62,772 nucleotides of DNA, taken from positions 1 to 62,772 of the forward strand of contig NZ_SWJE01000024.1 in the NCBI RefSeq assembly GCF_005144415.1. Direction: 5' to 3'. Shown in pieces: positions 34,575 through 43,405 of the stretch; position 1 is the first letter of the stretch, and each line of letters starts with the position of its first letter. Under the pieces are notes generated by a model that did no database searches, was not told the origin of the DNA, and was given only the letters and a program-made list of their open reading frames with translations. Position numbers and translations under genes: made by a program. Origin of the DNA: Trinickia terrae. GTDB taxonomy: Bacteria; Pseudomonadota; Gammaproteobacteria; Burkholderiales; Burkholderiaceae.

Positions 34575-35753
34575 CTAGTCGGCGAACGGCAGCCCGACGT
34601 AGTTCTCCGCGAGCGACTGCGCCGCCGCGTGCGAGCTCGTCACGTACTTGAGCTCCGACATCTTCAGGCGGTTGCCGAACGGCGTGTCGTCCTGCGACGG
34701 ATGCAGCATGTTGGTCATGAAGTACGAGAAGTGCTCCGAGCGCCAGATGCGTTCGAGACAAGTCTGCGAGTAGCCGTCCAGCAGATCGGTCCGCGCGTCG
34801 CGGTAGCGCGCCGCCAGCGCCTTCGACAGCACGCGCACGTCCGCCACCGCGAGATTCATCCCCTTCGCGCCGGTCGGCGGCACGATATGCGCGGCGTCGC
34901 CCGCGAGGAACAGGCGTCCGTACTGCATCGGCTCGGTGACGAAGCTGCGCATCGGCGTGACGCTCTTCTGCGTGATCCGCCCTTCGTTCGGCGACCAGCC
35001 GCTTGTGTTCGCAAAGCGCGTGCGCAACTCCGACCAGATGCGCTCGTCGGGCCATTGCGCGAGGTCTTCGTCGGGCTCGCATTGCAGATAGAGGCGCGTG
35101 ACCGTCGGCGAGCGCATGCTGAAGAGCGCGAAGCCGCGCTCGTGATGGGCATAGACGAGTTCGTCCTTGGAGGGCGCCGCATCGGCGAGGATGCCGAGCC
35201 ACGCGAACGGATAGACGCGCTCGTAGGTGCGCAGCACGTCGGCCGGAATCGACTGGCGCGAGATGCCGTGAAAGCCGTCGCAACCCGCGACGTAATCGCA
35301 ATCGATCCGGTGCTCCGTGCCGTGATGCTTGAAGCGCACGTGCGGCGCATCGCTTTGCAGATCGTGCAGCGACACCTCCTCCGCCTCGAAATAGAGCGGC
35401 TGCTCGTGCTCGAGCCCCGCCGCGATCAGATCGCGCACGACCTCGTGCTGGCTATAGACGGTGATCGACCGGCCGCCCGTCAGCGCCGTCATGTCGATGC
35501 GGTGCAACTGGCGCTCGAACAGCAATTCGATGCCGTGATGCACGAGGCCTTCGCGCTGCATCCGCGCACCGAGCCCGGCTTCGTTGAGCGTATCGACCGT
35601 GCCCTGCTCGAGCACGCCGGCGCGGATGCGGTTCTCGCAATACTCGCGCGAGCGGGCCTCGACGATCACCGAATCGACGCCTTGCAAACGAAGCAGATGG
35701 GAAAGCAACAGGCCAGCGGGCCCCGCGCCGATGATGGCGACTTGAGTGCGCAT
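34575..35753 (-). CDS. pobA: 4-hydroxybenzoate 3-monooxygenase
   Basis: 392 residues from the ATG at 35753 (CAGGAGACG upstream). Class A flavoprotein hydroxylase: GAGPAGLLLSHLL (FAD, residues 9-21), EARSREYCENRIRAGVLEQG, YVAGCDGFHGISRQ (DG motif) and LFLAGDAAHIVPPTGAKG. It converts 4-hydroxybenzoate to protocatechuate with NADPH and O2, feeding the adjacent pca genes. Divergent from a LysR gene. Confidence 0.97.
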   Translation of the reverse strand: MRTQVAIIGAGPAGLLLSHLLRLQGVDSVIVEARSREYCENRIRAGVLEQGTVDTLNEAGLGARMQREGLVHHGIELLFERQLHRIDMTALTGGRSITVYSQHEVVRDLIAAGLEHEQPLYFEAEEVSLHDLQSDAPHVRFKHHGTEHRIDCDYVAGCDGFHGISRQSIPADVLRTYERVYPFAWLGILADAAPSKDELVYAHHERGFALFSMRSPTVTRLYLQCEPDEDLAQWPDERIWSELRTRFANTSGWSPNEGRITQKSVTPMRSFVTEPMQYGRLFLAGDAAHIVPPTGAKGMNLAVADVRVLSKALAARYRDARTDLLDGYSQTCLERIWRSEHFSYFMTNMLHPSQDDTPFGNRLKMSELKYVTSSHAAAQSLAENYVGLPFAD

Positions 35754-35789
35754 GTTCGTCTCCTGAACATTGGTTCGATTAGTGAAACG
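35752..35789. promoter_or_regulatory. Putative pca/pob operator, copy 2 (at the pobA start)
   Basis: ATGTTCG-TCTCC-TGAACAT followed by TGGTTCGATTAGTGAAACG; nearly the same as 34415-34451 (20 of 22 identical over the GAACATTG...GAA part). It overlaps the pobA ribosome site and start codon, where a bound repressor would block expression directly. Confidence 0.6.
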
Positions 35790-35833
35790 ATTGTCGGCGC
35801 TTTCCCCAATATTCGGCAACGCGATTTAGCGGA

Positions 35834-35851
35834 TATCTTGTATACGAGATA
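35834..35851. promoter_or_regulatory. Near-perfect palindrome between pobA and the LysR gene
   Basis: TATCTTGTATACGAGATA is an 18-bp palindrome with one mismatched pair, 24 nt before the LysR start. Size, AT-rich centre and position fit an autoregulatory LysR operator. Confidence 0.5.
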
Positions 35852-35875
35852 GCGATAAAGGTGGCGTGGTCCGCG

Positions 35876-36799
35876 ATGCATGAACTCGACTTGAATTTGA
35901 TCCCTTATTTGGTGGCAATGGAAGACACGCGCAACGTGAGCCGCGCCGCCGAGCTGCTCGGCGTGAGCCAGCCGCGGGTCTCGACGGCGCTCGGGCGGCT
36001 GCGCGAATACTTCGGCGATCCGCTGTTCGTGCGTACCTCGCGCGGCATGGAGCCGACGCCGCGCGCGCTCTCCCTGATCCCCGCCGCGCGCGAAGCGCTC
36101 GGCCACATCGAGCGGGGCGTGCTCGAAGCGCAGGAGTTCGACCCGGCCACGACCACGCGCACCTTCTCGATCGCGCTCTCCGATGTCGGCGAAATCGTGT
36201 TCCTGCCGCGTCTCCTGCAGCTCTTCGCCGAGCGCGCGCCGCATGCCAGCCTGCGCTCGGTGTCGCTGCCGCCCGCGCACGTCGAGCGCGGCCTGGAAGC
36301 GGGCGACGTCGATCTTGCGATCGGCTATTTCCCCGATCTCGCGGGCAGCAATTTCTTCCAGCAGCGGCTATTCACGCACCGCTTCATCTGCCTGATGCGC
36401 AGCGGCCATCCGCTCGCGGGCGCGCCGCTCACGCTCAACCAGTTCCTCGCATGCGGGCATGCGGTGGTGCGCGCCGAAGGGCGCAGCCAGGAAGTGCTCG
36501 AGAAGTACCTGGAGAAAAAGCGCATCCGCCGCCGCGCCGTGCTCGAGACGCCGCACTTCATGAGCCTGCCGTTCATCCTCGCGCGCACCGACCTGATCGC
36601 GACCGTGCCGCACGCGATCGGCTTCGCCTACGTCGCCGAGCATGCGTCGATCACGCTCGTCGAGCCGCCGCTGCCGCTGCCGCACTTCGATCTCAAGCAG
36701 CACTGGCATCGCAAGTATCACAACGATCCGCGCCTGTCGTGGCTGCGCGGCGTCGTCTCGGAGCTGTTCAACGACGCCGCCGACGAATGGCCCAAATAA
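35876..36799 (+). CDS. LysR-family regulator divergent from pobA
   Basis: 307 residues from the ATG at 35876. Helix-turn-helix [20 protein letters not shown] then [20 protein letters not shown], with effector domain residues ~90-300. It belongs to the NodD/LinR-like branch ([12 protein letters not shown] start). Position suggests control of pobA and perhaps the pca genes; in relatives pobA is often controlled by AraC- or IclR-type regulators, so a LysR here is worth noting. Confidence 0.92.
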   Translation: MHELDLNLIPYLVAMEDTRNVSRAAELLGVSQPRVSTALGRLREYFGDPLFVRTSRGMEPTPRALSLIPAAREALGHIERGVLEAQEFDPATTTRTFSIALSDVGEIVFLPRLLQLFAERAPHASLRSVSLPPAHVERGLEAGDVDLAIGYFPDLAGSNFFQQRLFTHRFICLMRSGHPLAGAPLTLNQFLACGHAVVRAEGRSQEVLEKYLEKKRIRRRAVLETPHFMSLPFILARTDLIATVPHAIGFAYVAEHASITLVEPPLPLPHFDLKQHWHRKYHNDPRLSWLRGVVSELFNDAADEWPK

Positions 36800-36924
36800 G
36801 CGGCGCCCGGCAGTCCGCCAAAAAACATGGAACAATGCGGAACGCATGCTGGCTGGCGGGGCGTCCGGCCGCTTCGCGTGAGCCAGCGACGCATGGGACC
36901 AGAGTAGGCGCTAAGGAGCCAAGG

Positions 36925-37563
36925 ATGACGAAGGGATCTGGAGCAGACCAAGACCAAAGCGAAGCCACGAGCCGGCCGACACGCGAAGAAGCGGAAGCCG
37001 CCGTCCGCGTGCTGTTGCGCTGGGCCGGCGACGATCCCAACCGTGAAGGACTGCTGGAGACGCCCTCGCGCGTCGTGCGCTCCTATGAGGAATTTTTCTC
37101 GGGCTACGCGCAGGACCCGCGCGAAATCCTCGCGCGCACCTTCTCCGAAGTGGACGGCTACGACGAAATGATCGTGCTGAAGGACATCCGCTTCGAAAGC
37201 TATTGCGAACACCATATGGTGCCGATCATCGGCCGCGCGCATGTGGCGTATCTGCCGGAGCATCGCGTGGTCGGCATTTCGAAGCTCGCGCGGCTCGTCG
37301 ATGCATTCGCGAAGCGCCTGCAGATCCAGGAAAAGATGACCGCGCAGATCGCCGATACGCTCAACGAGATCCTGCAGCCGAAGGGCGTCGGCGTAATTCT
37401 CGAAGCCGCGCATCAATGCATGTCGACGCGCGGCGTGCACAAGCCGGGCGTCGAGATGGTGACCTCGCGCATGCTCGGCACGTTCCGCACCGACCCTTCG
37501 ACGCGGCGCGAGTTCTTGTCGATCGTCTCGAACAGCACGGCGTACAACGTGCCGAATACCTGA
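36925..37563 (+). CDS. folE: GTP cyclohydrolase I
   Basis: 212 residues from the ATG at 36925 (TAAGGAG upstream). Zinc ligands are visible in SYCEHHMVP and [26 protein letters not shown] and [14 protein letters not shown] are conserved family blocks. It makes dihydroneopterin triphosphate from GTP, the first step of folate/pterin synthesis, in the cytoplasm. A fliD remnant frame on the opposite strand overlaps its 3' end. Confidence 0.96.
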   Translation: MTKGSGADQDQSEATSRPTREEAEAAVRVLLRWAGDDPNREGLLETPSRVVRSYEEFFSGYAQDPREILARTFSEVDGYDEMIVLKDIRFESYCEHHMVPIIGRAHVAYLPEHRVVGISKLARLVDAFAKRLQIQEKMTAQIADTLNEILQPKGVGVILEAAHQCMSTRGVHKPGVEMVTSRMLGTFRTDPSTRREFLSIVSNSTAYNVPNT

Positions 37564-37611
37564 GCCAGCAACCGGGCGCCGTATAAGCAAATACGCCGCC
37601 GAACCGCGCGT

Positions 37612-38083
37612 TGCACCCCTTCGTCAGCTTGTCCGCGTACTCGGAAAGCTTCGTCCGCTGATCGGTGGCCGCTTGCTGGTCCGTATTGATCGCGTTGGTG
37701 CGCGCATCGATGATGCCGCCCGTCTTCAGGAACGAGCTCAGATGCTTGTCCAGCGATGCGCCCGAGATGGTGGTCGTGGCGGGCGTCGTGGTCGTGGCCG
37801 TCGCCGTCGATGCAGTGGTCGTGACCTTCAGCTTCCGCAGGTCGGCCGAATCCGACGTCACCGCGATGCCGTTCTCAAGACCCGTCGACGACGAATTCAA
37901 CACGAGGTGCGCGCCGTCCGCACCGTTGATGACGGCCGCGGTCACCAGCGAATTGACGTCCATGCTCGAGTTCGCCGAACCGCTGATGAGCGATTGCGCG
38001 GCTTGCTTGACAGCGCTGCCGGCGGCGGCGGTCGCTCCGGCAGCAGAGTTGGCAGGGTTGGATGTCGTTGAGATGGTGGACAT
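37612..38083 (-). pseudogene. Internally deleted fliD (flagellar cap) remnant
   Basis: From the ATG at 38083 the frame starts MSTISTTSNPANSAAGATAA then SAVKQAAQSLISGSANSSMDVNSLV, the N-terminal style of FliD. It jumps to DGAHLVLNSSSTGLENGI (middle region) and then SFLKTGGIIDARTNAIN...LSEYADKLTK (C-terminal coiled-coil end). About two thirds of a normal ~450-500-residue FliD is missing and the usual C-terminus is replaced by residues antisense to folE. No other flagellar gene is nearby. Could be a small expressed protein, but decay is more likely. Confidence 0.6.
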
Positions 38084-38293
38084 GTCGGTGCTGAAACCGG
38101 GCTTTGATCAGACGGTTGACATTGACTTCGGCAAATGCCCGGCTATTCGCGATAGGCATTGCAACGAATCGCCATGTTTTTACAACCAGGCTACCGTTTC
38201 ATTTCAAAAATTACAGATCCGCCTACGGTCGTAGTGGGATCTTAAATGCCGGGCTGACCGGCGAAGCAGCGAGGGAAGGGCGGGTCAGGACGT

Positions 38294-38318
38294 GCGCCCG
38301 CCTGCGGTCGGCGGGCGC
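38294..38318. terminator. Hairpin downstream of the serine acetyltransferase gene
   Basis: GCGCCCGCC pairs with GGCGGGCGC around TGCGGTC, about 40 nt after the minus-strand stop. An 8-G run (38326-38333) lies between. No T-run, so termination is uncertain. Confidence 0.35.
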
Positions 38319-38355
38319 TTCTGGAGGGGGGGGCGGCGGGAGATTCAAGCCCGCG

Positions 38356-39282
38356 TCAGGGCTTCGCTTCGTCGCGGCGATCGCCTTCGCGGATCTTGCC
38401 TTGCGACACACTGCTGCCTGGCGGCACGCTGTGCGTGAGCCAGACGTTGCCGCCGATCACCGAGCCGCGCCCGATCGTCACGCGCCCGAGAATCGTCGCG
38501 CCCGCGTAGATCACAACGTCGTCCTCGACCACCGGGTGCCGCGCGTTGCCCTTCACGAGCGCGCCGTCGCCGTCCGCCGGGAAGCTCTTCGCGCCAAGCG
38601 TCACCGCCTGGTAGAGACGCACGCGCTCGCCGATGATCGCCGTCTCGCCAATCACGACCCCCGTGCCGTGGTCGATGAAGAAGCTCGGGCCAATTTGCGC
38701 ACCGGGGTGGATGTCGATGCCGGTCGCCGAGTGCGCGATCTCGTTGATGAAACGCGCGAGCAGCGGCACGCCGAGCCGGTGCAGCGCATGCGCGAGCCGG
38801 TGATGCGTCATCGCCAGCACGCCGGGATAGCAGAGCAGGATTTCGGTGATGTGCTGCGCGGCCGGATCGCCTGCATAGGCCGCTTGAATATCGCTGACGA
38901 GCAGCTCGCGAATCTTCGGCAACTGCGCGCCGAATTCGCACGCGATGGCAAACGCCTTCGCTTTCAATTCGTCGGGAGGCGTGTCGGCATGCTCGGGCAG
39001 GAAACGCAGTGCGCGGCGGATCTGCTCGGCGAGCAGCCGCAACGCGCTTTCGAGCGTGTGCCCGACGTAATAGTCGACACTCTCGTCGGTCAGGTCGGGG
39101 GCGCCGTAGTGGGTGGGAAACAGCGCGGCGCGCAGGCCGGTGACGATGCCGCAGATCGCATCGCGAGACGGCAATTCGCGGATGCCGCGCGGATGGCGCG
39201 TGCGATGCAGTTGTTCGCGCGACGCGCGCAATTCGGCGACGATCTGCTCAAGGCCCCAGTTGTGGGACGACGAATTCGACAT
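38356..39282 (-). CDS. Serine O-acetyltransferase (EpsC/CysE type)
   Basis: 308 residues. N-terminal helical domain ~1-180, then a left-handed beta-helix of hexapeptide repeats: HSATGIDIHPGAQIGPSFFI, DHGTGVVIGETAIIG, VVEDDVVIYAGATILGRVTI. The catalytic His/Asp set of CysE (HSATGIDIHPG and DHGTG) is present. It acetylates serine for cysteine synthesis, complementing the cysteine synthase encoded at 60828. This longer form is the EpsC-like variant common in beta-proteobacteria. Confidence 0.94.
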   Translation of the reverse strand: MSNSSSHNWGLEQIVAELRASREQLHRTRHPRGIRELPSRDAICGIVTGLRAALFPTHYGAPDLTDESVDYYVGHTLESALRLLAEQIRRALRFLPEHADTPPDELKAKAFAIACEFGAQLPKIRELLVSDIQAAYAGDPAAQHITEILLCYPGVLAMTHHRLAHALHRLGVPLLARFINEIAHSATGIDIHPGAQIGPSFFIDHGTGVVIGETAIIGERVRLYQAVTLGAKSFPADGDGALVKGNARHPVVEDDVVIYAGATILGRVTIGRGSVIGGNVWLTHSVPPGSSVSQGKIREGDRRDEAKP

Positions 39283-39431
39283 GATGAAGCGGCCACCGCG
39301 CGGTTCGCGGCCGATGAGTGAAATGTCCCCAAAGATTACCGCTTTTTCGCCTCATTCGCGCTCGAGGGCCGCACGCACATGCTGCCGGGTTCAACGGCAT
39401 CGCGCGCACACACGCACCGCGGCAGAGGCTT

Positions 39432-39665
39432 TCAGACCGTCATGCTGCTCGCATCGATCCAGCGCACGGCCCAGTCGCGCGCATGCGCAATCGCGGAGGC
39501 TTCGTCGGTGAAACGGAGCTCATTCGGGAAAAAACGGTTGGCAACGAGCTCCCCGTCGCTCGAACGCGAGATCACGACATACGGTTGGTAGGTGCCGTCG
39601 CCCGAGCGCGCCGGCGCGCAGTTCAACAAGTAGCCGCGATGCGTGAATGCAGCGTCGAAATGCAT
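39432..39665 (-). CDS. Small conserved hypothetical protein
   Basis: 77 residues, soluble. N-terminus MHFDAAFTHRGYLLNCAPAR, C-terminal half FTDEASAIAHARDWAVRWID. The pattern beta-strand(s) followed by one helix resembles small dsRBD-like/DUF proteins frequent in Burkholderia; I cannot name the family or function. It is a single gene between unrelated neighbours, divergent to the following plus-strand gene. Confidence 0.6.
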   Translation of the reverse strand: MHFDAAFTHRGYLLNCAPARSGDGTYQPYVVISRSSDGELVANRFFPNELRFTDEASAIAHARDWAVRWIDASSMTV

Positions 39666-39934
39666 GAGTCACCTGCCCTGAGTGCCCTGCTGGATTATTC
39701 GAGCCGCACGCACAATTGGTGGGTTCGCCGCGCTCCGAAAGGCACGCAGGGCGACCATGTAATGATGGCGTGCGGACTCCGAGGAGAGGATCATACTCTG
39801 TACGAAGTTCGTGTTCTACGAAAAAAAATCGCACCCTAACCATTCTTGAAAGTTCCAGTGCGCGAACCCTCGTCACTGAGCGGCGGAACGGCTTTTGCAG
39901 CGCATTCATTGATTGCTTTTGCAGGGGAATCGTC

Positions 39935-40381
39935 ATGAACGCGACAACCGACAGCACGGCCGGCCCGCTCGGTCCGGCAATGCGGCGCCCGCGCAGCGCC
40001 GAGTTGAGCAACGACGCGACGCACGACAGCACCGTCGATACCGACGGCAAGAATCGCGAAGCCATGCGGCTCGCGAACGGCGAGCCGATCTCCCCCGACG
40101 AAGTGACGTGCTCCGACGCGACGCTCGACAACAGCGTGCCCGAGGCAAACGACGGCTTCGCGGGCTTCGACAGCCGCGTCGGCGGCAGCAAGGTGCTGCT
40201 CGCGCTCAAGCCCGGCTACGCCGTGATCGACAAGGGCGTGCAGCTGACGCAAATCCCCTACTTGCAGATTCACGGCCGCATGCGCCGGGCGCCGAACGAC
40301 ATCGATTGGGAATGGGAGCTGCGGCACCTGCGCGCCACGCGCGTCTTCGAGATTTGCGCGAAGAACATGCCGTCGCCTTGA
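39935..40381 (+). CDS. Hypothetical protein
   Basis: 148 residues from the ATG at 39935, preceded by GCAGGGGAA. The first ~70 residues are polar and low-complexity (Asp/Asn/Thr), the last ~75 denser and likely folded (GYAVIDKGVQLTQIPYLQIHG, DWEWELRHLRATRVFEICAK). No signal peptide, membrane segment or known motif. Codon bias matches the neighbouring genes, supporting a real gene. Confidence 0.5.
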   Translation: MNATTDSTAGPLGPAMRRPRSAELSNDATHDSTVDTDGKNREAMRLANGEPISPDEVTCSDATLDNSVPEANDGFAGFDSRVGGSKVLLALKPGYAVIDKGVQLTQIPYLQIHGRMRRAPNDIDWEWELRHLRATRVFEICAKNMPSP

Positions 40382-40494
40382 GCGCCCCGATTCGAAACCG
40401 CTGGTTTCAGGACCTGGTCCCCTACGCGGGTTTTTCGCCGCGCGGGTTGTGCCGATAATCGAAGCCTTCAACCATTCGCCTTCGGGACTCGCAT

Positions 40495-41097
40495 ATGAAG
40501 ATCGTTGTGATTGGCGCCAGCGGCACGCTCGGGCGCGCCGTTTCGGCCGAACTCAAGACCCGCCATCAAGTGATCGAAGTCGGCGCGACGCACGGCGACT
40601 ATCACGTCGACGTGACGAATCTGCCGAGCGTCGAGCGGCTGTTTCACGAAGTCGGCAAAGTCGACGCCGTCGTGACCACCATCGGCAAGCTCCACTTCGG
40701 GCCGTTCCAGGAGATGACCGCCGATCAGTTCTGGATCGGCCTGCGCGACAAGCTCATGGGGCAGGTGAACGTCGTGCTCGCCGCGCAGCATCACGTGAAC
40801 GACGGCGGGTCGTTTACGCTCACGAGCGGCATTGTGGGGTACGAGCCGATCCGCGAAGGCGTCAACGCGACGACGGTCAATCTCGCGCTCGAAGGCTTCG
40901 TGCGCGGCGCTGCGATCGAGTTGCCGCGCGGTCTGCGGATCAATCTCGTGAGCCCGACGGTACTCGCGGAATCGATGGGCGTGTACGGCTCGTATTTCCG
41001 CGGCTTCGAGCCGGTCACGGCACAACGCGCGGCGCAGGCGTATTGCCGCAGCGTCGAAGGTGCGCAGACGGGGCGCGTGTATCACGTCGGCTACTGA
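40495..41097 (+). CDS. Short-chain dehydrogenase-like protein without the YxxxK motif
   Basis: 200 residues. Rossmann motif VIGASGTLGRAV (residues 5-16) and the SDR segment VDAVVTTIGKLHFG are present. Where catalytic Tyr-x3-Lys is expected, the sequence reads GVNATTVNLALEGF, so neither Tyr nor Lys is kept; the Ser (LTSGIVG) remains. Such degenerate SDRs are often NAD(P)-binding regulators or isomerases. Function unknown. Confidence 0.8.
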   Translation: MKIVVIGASGTLGRAVSAELKTRHQVIEVGATHGDYHVDVTNLPSVERLFHEVGKVDAVVTTIGKLHFGPFQEMTADQFWIGLRDKLMGQVNVVLAAQHHVNDGGSFTLTSGIVGYEPIREGVNATTVNLALEGFVRGAAIELPRGLRINLVSPTVLAESMGVYGSYFRGFEPVTAQRAAQAYCRSVEGAQTGRVYHVGY

Positions 41098-41172
41098 TCG
41101 TTCGGACATCGTATGAACGATGCCGGGTGCGCGGGCGGGCATGCTCGCGTGCCCGGCGGCGCCGTGCCGGCG

Positions 41173-41427
41173 TCACCCCGCGACGCGCTCCAGCAGCGTC
41201 CGCGCGAGCGGAATCAATTGCTCGCCGCCCAGCACGCCGAACAGGCCGACGAGCGCGACGGTCGGCGGGGCGGGCGAGCGCACGCCGAACAAGCCATAGA
41301 TCGCGCCCACCAGCAAGCCGAGCGCCAGCGAAATCAGGCGCGCAGATTCGGCGACGCCGAGCTTCGCGCTGTCCGCGCCGAAGAGCTGCGTTTCGTTGTG
41401 GTAAAAGTCGATCAGGTCGAACTCCAC
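41173..41427 (-). CDS. XapX domain protein fused to an upstream foreign segment
   Basis: 84 residues from a GTG. Residues ~30-84 are a XapX/DUF1427 protein: two hydrophobic segments with LALGLLVGAIYGLFGVRSPAP and VALVGLFGVLGGEQLIPLAR. Residues 1-28 (VEFDLIDFYHNETQLFGADS...) do not belong to XapX; they resemble the C-terminal part of MDR/quinone oxidoreductases. The natural XapX start was probably lost when these pieces were joined. XapX function is unknown; a membrane location is likely. Confidence 0.6.
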   Translation of the reverse strand: MEFDLIDFYHNETQLFGADSAKLGVAESARLISLALGLLVGAIYGLFGVRSPAPPTVALVGLFGVLGGEQLIPLARTLLERVAG

Positions 41428-41854
41428 GCGGTGCGTGCTCGAGCTCCAGGACGACCATCCGGTAAGCGGCGTCGAGATAGCCCTGGCCGCGTTCCTGCTC
41501 GTGCTCCGCGATCGTCGTGATCAGCTCGCGCAACAGGCCGTTGATCTCGAAGACCTCGCATTGCCGGCTCAGGTGCCGGACATACGGCGCACGCAGGTAG
41601 ACGTTGCGCATCTCGACGGCGCTCATCATGCGGATCGAATGCACCGTGCCCGCCGGCAGCCAGACGGCCCGCTGCGGCGGCACGAGCAGCGCTTCCCGTC
41701 CGGTCTCGACCCACATCACGCCGAACATCGCGTAGAGCACCTGCGTCCAATCGTGCGAGTGCGGCTCGATATGCAGCCCGCACGGATAGCGCCGGGCGAG
41801 CGCGCGCCCCCGTCCTGGGGCATCGTGAAGGTCGGGGGGCGCGGCTTTGGGCAT
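41428..41854 (-). pseudogene. N-terminal remnant of an AraC-type regulator (cupin domain only)
   Basis: From the ATG at 41854 about 140 residues give a cupin sensor domain: IEPHSHDWTQVLYAMFGVMW, LVPPQRAVWLPAGTVHSIRM and YRMVVLELEHAPRG. This is the N-terminal half of AraC regulators of the AraC_N_2/cupin_6 kind. The DNA-binding helix-turn-helix half (~100 residues) is missing; the frame continues only as nonsense over the XapX gene. Truncated, probably non-functional. Confidence 0.65.
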
Positions 41855-41921
41855 GGCGGGGGCCTATGGCCTGTTCACACTAATCACAGGCTTGGGAACG
41901 TGGGTATTTCCCAGCGTCACA

Positions 41922-42200
41922 TCATCCGCCGAACAAAGCGGCGCAGAGATGACGGCCTTCGTCCGTCAGCACGGCGCTGCCCGTGCCGTCGTCGTCGATG
42001 GTCATCTTGACAAGGCCGGCCGCCTGAAGCTGCACGAGCAAGCGGCGCAGCGTGCTCATCGGCAACGCCGAGCGCTTGCTCAGCTTCGCGAGCGACCACG
42101 CCTTCGCGCCCGCGGCCCGCGATGCCTCGTGCAATTGCGCCAGCAGCGCGGCCATGCCGGGGTCGAGTTCGCCGCTGTCGTCGTGGCTGCCGCTCGTCAT
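41922..42200 (-). CDS. Small winged-helix (MarR/ArsR-like) regulator
   Basis: 92 residues from the ATG at 42200, preceded by GTGAGCAGG. Helix-turn-helix-wing pattern LAKLSKRSALPMSTLRRLLVQLQAAGLVKM then IDDDGTGSAVLTDEGRHLCAALF, the basic unit of a MarR- or PadR-like domain without extra dimerisation helices. It starts 5 nt after the SMP-30 gene and is probably cotranscribed. No ligand can be inferred. Confidence 0.7.
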   Translation of the reverse strand: MTSGSHDDSGELDPGMAALLAQLHEASRAAGAKAWSLAKLSKRSALPMSTLRRLLVQLQAAGLVKMTIDDDGTGSAVLTDEGRHLCAALFGG

Positions 42201-42205
42201 CCTGC

Positions 42206-43144
42206 TCACCCGCCCTTGACGCCTTGTGTGTTGACGAACAGCGAATAGAGCCCGTGGCTCGCCGCCATGAAGAGACGGTTGCGATGGCGTCCGCCGAAAC
42301 AGAGGTTCGCACAGCGCTCGGGCAGCGCGATATGGCCGATCGCGTCGCCCTCCGGCGTGAAGACGCGCACGCCGTCGAGCTCGTCGGTGCCCATGCCCCA
42401 GCCGCACCAGAGGTTGCCGTGGATATCGACGCAAAACCCGTCCGGGGTGCCGGGTCCGGCGTCGATCAGCACGCGTCCGTTCTTGATGGACTTGCCGTCC
42501 GGCGATACGTCGAATGCGCGGATCGTGCGCGGCTCGGAGCGCGATTCGACGATGTAGAGGATCGATTCGTCGGGCGAAAACGCGAGCCCGTTGGGCCCCG
42601 CGAAATCGTCGGCGACGATCGACAGTTCACCCGTGTGCCCGTCGATGCGATAGACGCACGGAGTCAATTCGGATTCCTGCTTTTCCCCTTCATAGAAGCC
42701 GTTGATGCCGAAGGCCGGATCGCTGAACCAGATCGAGCCGTCCGATTTCACGATCACGTCGTTCGGCGAGTTCAGGCGCTTGCCCTGGTAGTGGTCGGCG
42801 AGCACGGTGATCGAGCCGTCGTACTCGGTGCGCGTCACGCGGCGCGTCAGGTGCTCGCAAGTCACGAGGCGCCCCTCGCGGTCGCGCGTATTGCCGTTCG
42901 CGTTGTTCGACGGCTTGCGGAATTCGCTGACCGCGCCGGTCGCTTCGTCCCAGCGCAGCATCCGGTTGTTCGGGATGTCGCTCCACAGCAAGTAACGCCC
43001 ATCGCCGAACCACACGGGCCCCTCCGACCACCGCGTGCCTTGATACAGGCATTCGACCGATGCCAGGGCGAGACGCAATGAATTGAAGCGCGGATCGAGC
43101 GCTCGGACGGCGGGGTCGGGATAACGGCGGGGGGTGTCTGTCAT
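42206..43144 (-). CDS. SMP-30/gluconolactonase family protein
   Basis: 312 residues, six-bladed beta-propeller. WSEGPVWFGDGRYLLWSDIP, LNSPNDVIVKSDGSIWFSDP, GPNGLAFSPDE and GTPDGFCVDIHGNLWCG carry the metal-binding Glu, Asn and Asp of the family. Members hydrolyse sugar lactones or other cyclic esters. No signal peptide seen, so cytoplasmic. Head of a two-gene unit with the small winged-helix gene; divergent from an aromatic-acid-type MFS gene. Confidence 0.93.
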   Translation of the reverse strand: MTDTPRRYPDPAVRALDPRFNSLRLALASVECLYQGTRWSEGPVWFGDGRYLLWSDIPNNRMLRWDEATGAVSEFRKPSNNANGNTRDREGRLVTCEHLTRRVTRTEYDGSITVLADHYQGKRLNSPNDVIVKSDGSIWFSDPAFGINGFYEGEKQESELTPCVYRIDGHTGELSIVADDFAGPNGLAFSPDESILYIVESRSEPRTIRAFDVSPDGKSIKNGRVLIDAGPGTPDGFCVDIHGNLWCGWGMGTDELDGVRVFTPEGDAIGHIALPERCANLCFGGRHRNRLFMAASHGLYSLFVNTQGVKGG

Positions 43145-43405
43145 GGCAGGTCTTGTCGTGAGTTGCAGGCGTCGATCTTCGCACGTTGACTGCCTGCCGT
43201 CGAATGCAGGGGGCCGATCATGGGTTCGCTGCCGATCCCCACTATTCGCAATTTCGATAGACGCTATCTAGAATCCTGTGTTGTTTCGGTCGATGCGACC
43301 CATTTACGATAATTAAATAAAGCAGCCCGCACCCGGCGCATGCCGGGACAATCACCGCCCCTCCATGAGCGGCGCACGACAAATTTCTGACAGAGGAGAC
43401 CGGCG

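Noticed and set aside
38326-38333. G-run as a G-quadruplex or phase-variation tract
   Set aside because: It is a single 8-G tract in non-coding sequence after a stop codon, without the four G-runs needed for a quadruplex or a coding frame to switch.
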